Of a stretch of 64,000 bases of DNA, positions 59,026-64,000 are shown in pieces. The first letter of the stretch is position 1; the number at the start of each line of letters is the position of its first letter. A model generated the notes under the pieces. The model was given only the letters and a program-made list of their open reading frames with translations, did not search any database and had not been told where the DNA came from. The DNA comes from Chytriomyces cf. hyalinus JEL632 (lineage: Eukaryota; Chytridiomycota; Chytridiomycetes; Chytridiales; Chytriomycetaceae), in assembly GCA_025435555.1 (NCBI GenBank), contig JAIWWG010000079.1, positions 102,864 to 166,863 on the forward strand, given 5' to 3'. A program made the position numbers and the translations under genes.

Positions 59026-59700
59026 TTATTTCAAAGACGCTGCCACTTGATCTATCGACACAAACCCAAACCGGATCATGACTTGTCGAAGCCAGGACGT
59101 TGTTGGACGGATGGGCTTGCTGGTAACGTGGCAGTGCAGATGGTTGATTGAGTTGAGCGGCGGTCGTTGGAACCCGATCGCGAACGATGCGTCACTTTCT
59201 GAGAGGTCATTTCTTTCTTTGTAGCCCGAGATTTGTGTTTCAGCGACGTGTTTGATTTTGGATACTGTTTGAGCGAGTTAGCTTGTGCCATCATTTAAGG
59301 CATCCGCATTGTGACTAACACAGCCCTCGGTGCTCCTCAGTCAGCGCATTACAATCTCGAATGTGGTTCTTTGGACATATCAGGACGTGGAGATCGGCAA
59401 CGGGAGATATGTCTGCGAATGCAATGACTTCATCGTCCTGTGAAATTCACGCGCATTCATCACGCCAGGTGCCTTGAGTGCCACGAGAGCGCGCCGGCTT
59501 CAACAGCAACATCGTACATACCTCGTGCAGTATATTTGCAGGCACCTCTTTTCGGATGATCTGCGAAGATAGCTCTGAGTGCCTTTTCATCGCAACTGCC
59601 AGGCACTAACCTTGCAGAAGATACAAGGTCTCCTGAAGAAAGCAAACAGGACACCCGCCGCAAGGGCAATTCCAATCGGCGCAACGCTCACAACACTCAT
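59026..59700 (-). CDS. Membrane-anchored HIT-family hydrolase (HINT3-like)
   Basis: Histidine-triad nucleotide hydrolase or transferase. Four exons (59700-59611, 59560-59522, 59437-59320, 59264-59026) keep frame to 161 residues. The first exon encodes an N-terminal hydrophobic anchor (IGIALAAGVLFAFF) and CIFCK. Then come ILHEDDEVIAFADISP, HVLICPKNHI and IGFQRPPLNSINHLHCHV, with the triad H-x-H-x-H. The last exon overlaps a misleading longer frame, which hides the gene. The start is only 17 bp from the RAD7 stop. The hydrophobic N-terminus is unusual for HINT proteins and suggests attachment to a membrane. Confidence 0.82.
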
Positions 59701-59717
59701 TTCAATTTTTTTTGTTC

Positions 59718-61998
59718 TCAATCAAACTCGTTCCCAAGCACACGAATCAACTCGCCTTCCGCATTCAAAAACCGCTTCACAAGACTAAACTCCGTCAACC
59801 GGTTGCACCCAAACACTTTCACGCTCTTCAACAAGAAGCACTTGCCAACCATCCGTTCAAACAACGCGTCATCAAAGTTGCGGATCCAGGACAGATCCAG
59901 CTCCGTCACAAGTGGGCAGCCATCCACAATGGCATTGAGCGCGTACTCGGTCAGATCATCCAAACCGTTCAGTATCAACCGTCGTAAGCTTGCGCCGTGA
60001 TGAGAGATGAGCGAAGTGATGGTACTGTCGGTGAGGTTGTATAAACGGTTCAAGTCGATCGATTTTAACGGCGCTGAGGACATGGTGGTGGTGTTGAGGT
60101 ACGCAAGCATGCCTTCATCTGTCACTTGCTCATTGTTTCTGAGCGAGAGGTGTTCTAGATTGGGGCAGTAATTGCAAATCCCCTCTGTAAGCAGTTTATC
60201 TGTCATGTTAGGAAACCTGCCATCAAATTAAGCATTAACGGATGAATGATTCGCGAAAGAATAAAACAAATACCCGTTAAACGACAGTTTCGTCAGCCCA
60301 TTCCCAACTTCTTTCAAGATATCAATCAGATCATCATCAGACACAGAACCCATTTCAATCAGCTCCAGTGTTTTCAAACCCTTCATCTTTCCAAGAATCT
60401 GAACAACGCCTTCACCGCCAGCCACGTTGCAATGGCTGAGACTCAAGCTCTGGAGCGAGGTTGTGCATGTCTCTGCAAGCGCTTGAATGCCTTTCATGCC
60501 CAGTTTGGAAGTGTTTTCCAGAAACAGGTCTTCAAGACTTTTTGAAATTGGGCTTCTGAACAGCGTTTCGAATGCATTGTCAGTGACGAGAAATGCGCCT
60601 TTTATGGTCAATGATTTGATGCTTTGGCAGTGTGTTGCGAGATTCAGAATGACGGCGTCTGGAAATGCAAAATGTATGATCAGATGTGAGTTACTCAACC
60701 ACTCGGATTTTACCAGTCATTTGCCCACAGTCCGCCAAATGCAACACCTGCACAATCGGACACATGAAAATGATTTGGTTGAACGAATCTGGCTTAAGTT
60801 CTGACGGTGCGCTTGTTAAAGACACGTTTTCGAAAAAAAATGTACTGTCCCTCACTTGCACAGTCAAACAGTTCAACGCGCTTTTCTTCGGGTCCAATGA
60901 ACAGCTTGATGGTATCAGGACTGATTATGCGCCGCCGAGACAGGATGCGCGAGATGGAGCGCTTGACATCGTCTGGGATATCGCCAAACTGACAGCAAAA
61001 TAAGAAGACGAGAGCAACAGACAAAAACATTCTAAACTCACGGCTTCGACACTGTCGATATTATCAGCAATCAATTTGATGCACATATCTTTCAACGACA
61101 CAATTTGGCCAAAGGCAACATCATCCACAAGCGCAGATCGCTTGCGCGCAATTTTCTTTGACCCAGTACCACCAGCACCTTTGTTTGCGCCTCTCGGAAT
61201 GGTCAAGCAAGCCCCACAAGTGTCCTCTCCTTCTGCATCCGGAATGAATTTGCGAAGACAGCGTTGACAGAACTTGACCAACGAATCCCTGTCAGCGCCC
61301 GATCGCTTAGAGTATCCAGATCGCCCAGTTGATTCGCCCAATCGGTCATTGTCATTCTCGCTGTCAGAGTCTTTGTTTTTCTTTGGCTTCTTTTTGGCGG
61401 CGGCGGCAGCTTTCTTTGCAGCAGCGGCCGTTGTGGCTTGCTTCTTTCGCGTGGTTGAAACGGGTTCAGCGGTAACTTCTGCTGCTTCTGGGACTGTGAT
61501 GGATGGCTCTGTTTCGGCCTTGCGCTTGCGAGACGTTGTTTTTTTCGGAGCGGTTGTTGGTGCTTCGTACGTGAGAAGATCGAGTGGATTTGGATTCGCC
61601 GTGCTGGGTGCACCTCCAGCCTGTGAATTCGAAGTTGTGTCTTCTCCATCGAGAGTCTGTGGCTCAGTCGTTTCGTGAGCGTCAGGATCTGCATTCACTC
61701 CCTCAGCGCTTGGATCAGCATCTCCGCCAGCCTCCGCGTCATTCCCAGCAGCATTCGCATTTGCATTTGCATCCGGAAGCCGTGCGTATGGATTAAGTCT
61801 CCCCGTGTTAATCCCACGCTCACGCAGGAACGACGAGAGCGCCGACGTGGGTCCGCTGTGAGTGAGATTAGATCAAAACACTCAGCAGCATCACTGCATG
61901 CATGCATACCTGATCCCACGACCCCCCTCCCCGCCTGTGCTGTTGTTGTTTGTGTTGTTTGCGTTGCGGTTCCAAGCACGTCTGCTGGATTGACTCAT
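59718..61998 (-). CDS. RAD7: RAD7-like LRR protein of global-genome nucleotide excision repair
   Basis: In yeast Rad7 acts with Rad16 to find UV damage in non-transcribed DNA and joins a ubiquitin ligase. The start at 61998 gives a basic, Asn/Gly-rich leader; after a short intron comes GPTSALSSFLRERGI, the diagnostic Rad7 N-terminal motif. A disordered, Lys/Ala-rich segment follows, then a zinc ribbon FCQRC..CGAC and an LRR array of the cysteine-containing type (LKSLTIKG, LQSLSLSHCNV, LEHLSLRNNEQVTDEGM, LTELDLSWIRN). It ends VLGNEFD at 59718. About six exons. Divergent from the GH26 gene by 153 bp. Confidence 0.85.
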
Positions 61999-62151
61999 TT
62001 TATTCTTCAAGATGACAAATACTTACTGCACAAACCGACTCCTTCACTCACGTTACATCCAGCTGTGAAGCCATTGTCTAGACGCGCCATTGTCCGTAAC
62101 AATGTTAACAATGCTTACATAGATTAACAACGCGTAAATCTTAGTCGGAAA

Positions 62152-63915
62152 ATGAAACTGGCCTCTCTAGCGCTCGTTGCTACCAAGTTGGCAGGTGAAC
62201 TTTGCCTCCAACACAACAAGGATCACAACTACGTCCCTCTTGTTAACCCCAACAACCCACTCAAAAACAGCTGCTACCTTGTACGAACCCGCAGACGGCA
62301 AAATCATTTTTGGCGCCTGGGTCGAGACCGAAGCCGCTTCGACAGTTGGACCGATCACACTCGGCGGCGACACTCCCTCGGCATTCAACACGCGCCTGGG
62401 CCAGAATGCCGGCGTGTTTCACATGTCCCAGTCCATCCCGCTCGCAATCTCGCCGTTTGACCAAACTCAGCAGACGGCGCCTTTGAACTTGCTCGAGACA
62501 ACAAAGACGGGTGTGTGCTTTTTGTCGATGTTTATGAACCTTTGCTAACCAAATTATATCGCATGAAGATGCAATTTTGTTTTTGACGATTTACCCTTCG
62601 CAAACTGGGGCATCCCCTTACGACCTCATCACCGATAGAGATCTTCAACTGCTCGCTTGGCAGCTTGGTAACATTACTGACCCAACGCTCTCTGGCAGAA
62701 GAGTTTTACTCAGGTTTGGGATAATCCTGCATGAGGACAGATGAAAACTTGACGTTGCTGTTTGGAACTTAGATTCGGCCCTGAAATGAATGGAAACTGG
62801 TTTGCTTACGGCGAGCAACCGAATCGCTACGTGGCAGGTGTGCATTCTTCACAAATGAAAAAAGTACATTGATCTGTTTTTCTCAAATTTCCTGCACCCT
62901 TATTTCAGAGTACCGCCGCTTGGTAAACGCCATCCGTGCCGTGACAAAACGCGTATCCTTCGTATGGTCACCAAACGCCGGAAACAATTACCCATTCGGC
63001 GTGACCAGGGTCGCCGATGCCGAACTCGCCGCGCTCGACACAAACAAAGACGGTGTCTTTGACAGCGAGGATGACCCATTTTCTCCATACTGGCCCGGAG
63101 AAGAATATGTTGACTGGGTTGGAACTTCGATGTACTGGAAGGGCGATGCGGCTGCGGGGTTCCCGACAAAAGACAACTCGAGAACTCCTGCAGGATTCTT
63201 TGAACAGATTCTTCAAGGAAGTGAAAGTTTGGCTGTAAACAGGGCTTATCCATTTTATACTCAATATGCCGAACGGTACAAGAAGCCTCTTGTGGTGAGT
63301 GTTTCATGCGGCAAAAACTATCTCGACATTTTCTAACATTGTGTTCTGGCAGATGTCAGAGGGAGGCGCAGCGTTTGCCCTGTACCAAGACGGCCCGACT
63401 GCAACTGTACGACTTCCAGTAAACGCGGGGCAATTAGCTATCCAACAATCGTTTTGGCGGTCCTACTTGAACACCACATTACTCAGGCAATTCCCACGGG
63501 CTAAAATGTTCATCAACTTTGAGCACCAGAAAGTCTTTGGTTTGTGTGCACTAATTCCTGGTGATCTCTAGTTGTGAATATTTAGACTTACAACAACCCA
63601 GAGGACCCCCTTGCCGGTGGAACTCGTGGAATCACGCGAGACTACCGAATCACATTTGATCCCGCCGTGCTCGCAGGTTTGAAAACCGATTTGGCTGCGT
63701 TAGGCGCCACAGTCCAATGGGCCGGACCATACGTTGCTGGATATGATTGGTTGACTGGAAACAACGCAACTGCCCCGGCCTCCACGAGTGTGCCAGTCAA
63801 GACTGAAGGTCCGCCTGCAACCACGGGCGCTGTTGCTACCACTTCAAAGAGCGACGCGATACGATCTGTGACCACGGTGCTCGTGTTTGGAGTCTGGCTG
63901 GCTCTTGCTTTTTGA
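62152..63915 (+). CDS. GH26-like beta-glycanase with GPI-anchor-type tail
   Basis: Secreted glycoside hydrolase resembling family 26 (beta-mannanase and related). About seven exons. The signal peptide begins MKLASLALVATKLAA across a short first exon. Catalytic motifs: LLRFGPEMNGNWFAYGEQP with the acid/base Glu, and LVMSEGG with the nucleophile Glu. A calcium-loop-like DTNKDGVFDSEDD lies in the middle (about 63038-63076). The C-terminus has a Thr/Ser/Pro linker and a final hydrophobic helix (SVTTVLVFGVWLALAF) typical of GPI attachment. Such enzymes release mannan or mixed glucans at the cell surface; exact substrate is unknown. Confidence 0.78.
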
Positions 63916-64000
63916 GATGCAGTTTGGCTTTTCAGCTCCTTTTATCCTGTTGTTGGTCTTTTCTGTTGGGCTAGTGATGAATCAATGAAGAAAAGGAGTT

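Noticed and set aside
59076-59294. Separate start for the CCDC24-like gene at 59294
   Set aside because: This frame overlaps the last HIT exon, where the other frame encodes the conserved HIT triad; the CCDC24-like start at 58993 fits better.

Overview
This window is nuclear DNA of a fungus, most likely a zoosporic one (chytrid-type). The genes are split by many short introns (mostly 50-85 nt, a few only 32-35 nt). The gene set is fungal: alpha-aminoadipate lysine synthesis, M36 fungalysins, a secreted tyrosinase, LOS1 and GCN1. A homologue of the animal and protist coiled-coil protein CCDC24 points to a fungus that may still build a flagellum. That lineage call is inference; I recognise no species-specific sequence. 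All exon coordinates come from reading frames and splice consensus and may be off by a base or two.

Layout. 1-10 kb is accessory and decayed: a broken Ty1/copia element on + (gag, zinc knuckle, integrase, then a separated reverse-transcriptase piece), a second inverted copia gag with its leader, a possible Harbinger-like scrap, and a polyQ-encoding locus with broken frames. 10-20 kb holds a nine-exon exportin-T/LOS1 gene, a small divergent gene and a tyrosinase, then a mostly empty stretch with one unresolved spliced locus. 20-25 kb carries two tandem fungalysin genes with identical internal exon lengths. 25-33 kb holds a class II DnaJ, a divergent pair (PhyH-type dioxygenase and Gfo/Idh/MocA oxidoreductase) sharing a threonine-rich N-terminal leader, and a large protein kinase. 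33-35 kb has a LITAF-domain gene, a duplicated copy of its last exon, and a broken plant-type LRR fragment.

35-45 kb is one giant gene, GCN1. 44.7-49.3 kb is a divergent pair: a fatty-acid-hydroxylase-like cytochrome P450 and an ABCD-type (peroxisomal) ABC half-transporter. 50.6-52.5 kb packs EMC5, a small membrane protein and a UBC7/UBE2G-type E2; EMC5 and the E2 are both linked to ER protein quality control. 53-57 kb holds a stand-alone RPA1-C/MEIOB-like zinc-ribbon OB protein next to an imperfect palindrome, saccharopine dehydrogenase LYS1, and HGH1. 57-62 kb is a very compact minus-strand array RAD7 > HIT protein > CCDC24-like, with gaps of only 17 and 32 bp. A GPI-anchor-like GH26 glycosidase ends the window.

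Functional themes. Secreted or surface enzymes (tyrosinase, two fungalysins, GH26) suit an external, substrate-degrading life. Translation control and quality control recur (LOS1, GCN1, HGH1, DnaJ, EMC5, E2). Lipid or small-molecule oxidation appears in two divergent gene pairs. No CRISPR array, rRNA or complete tRNA gene was seen.
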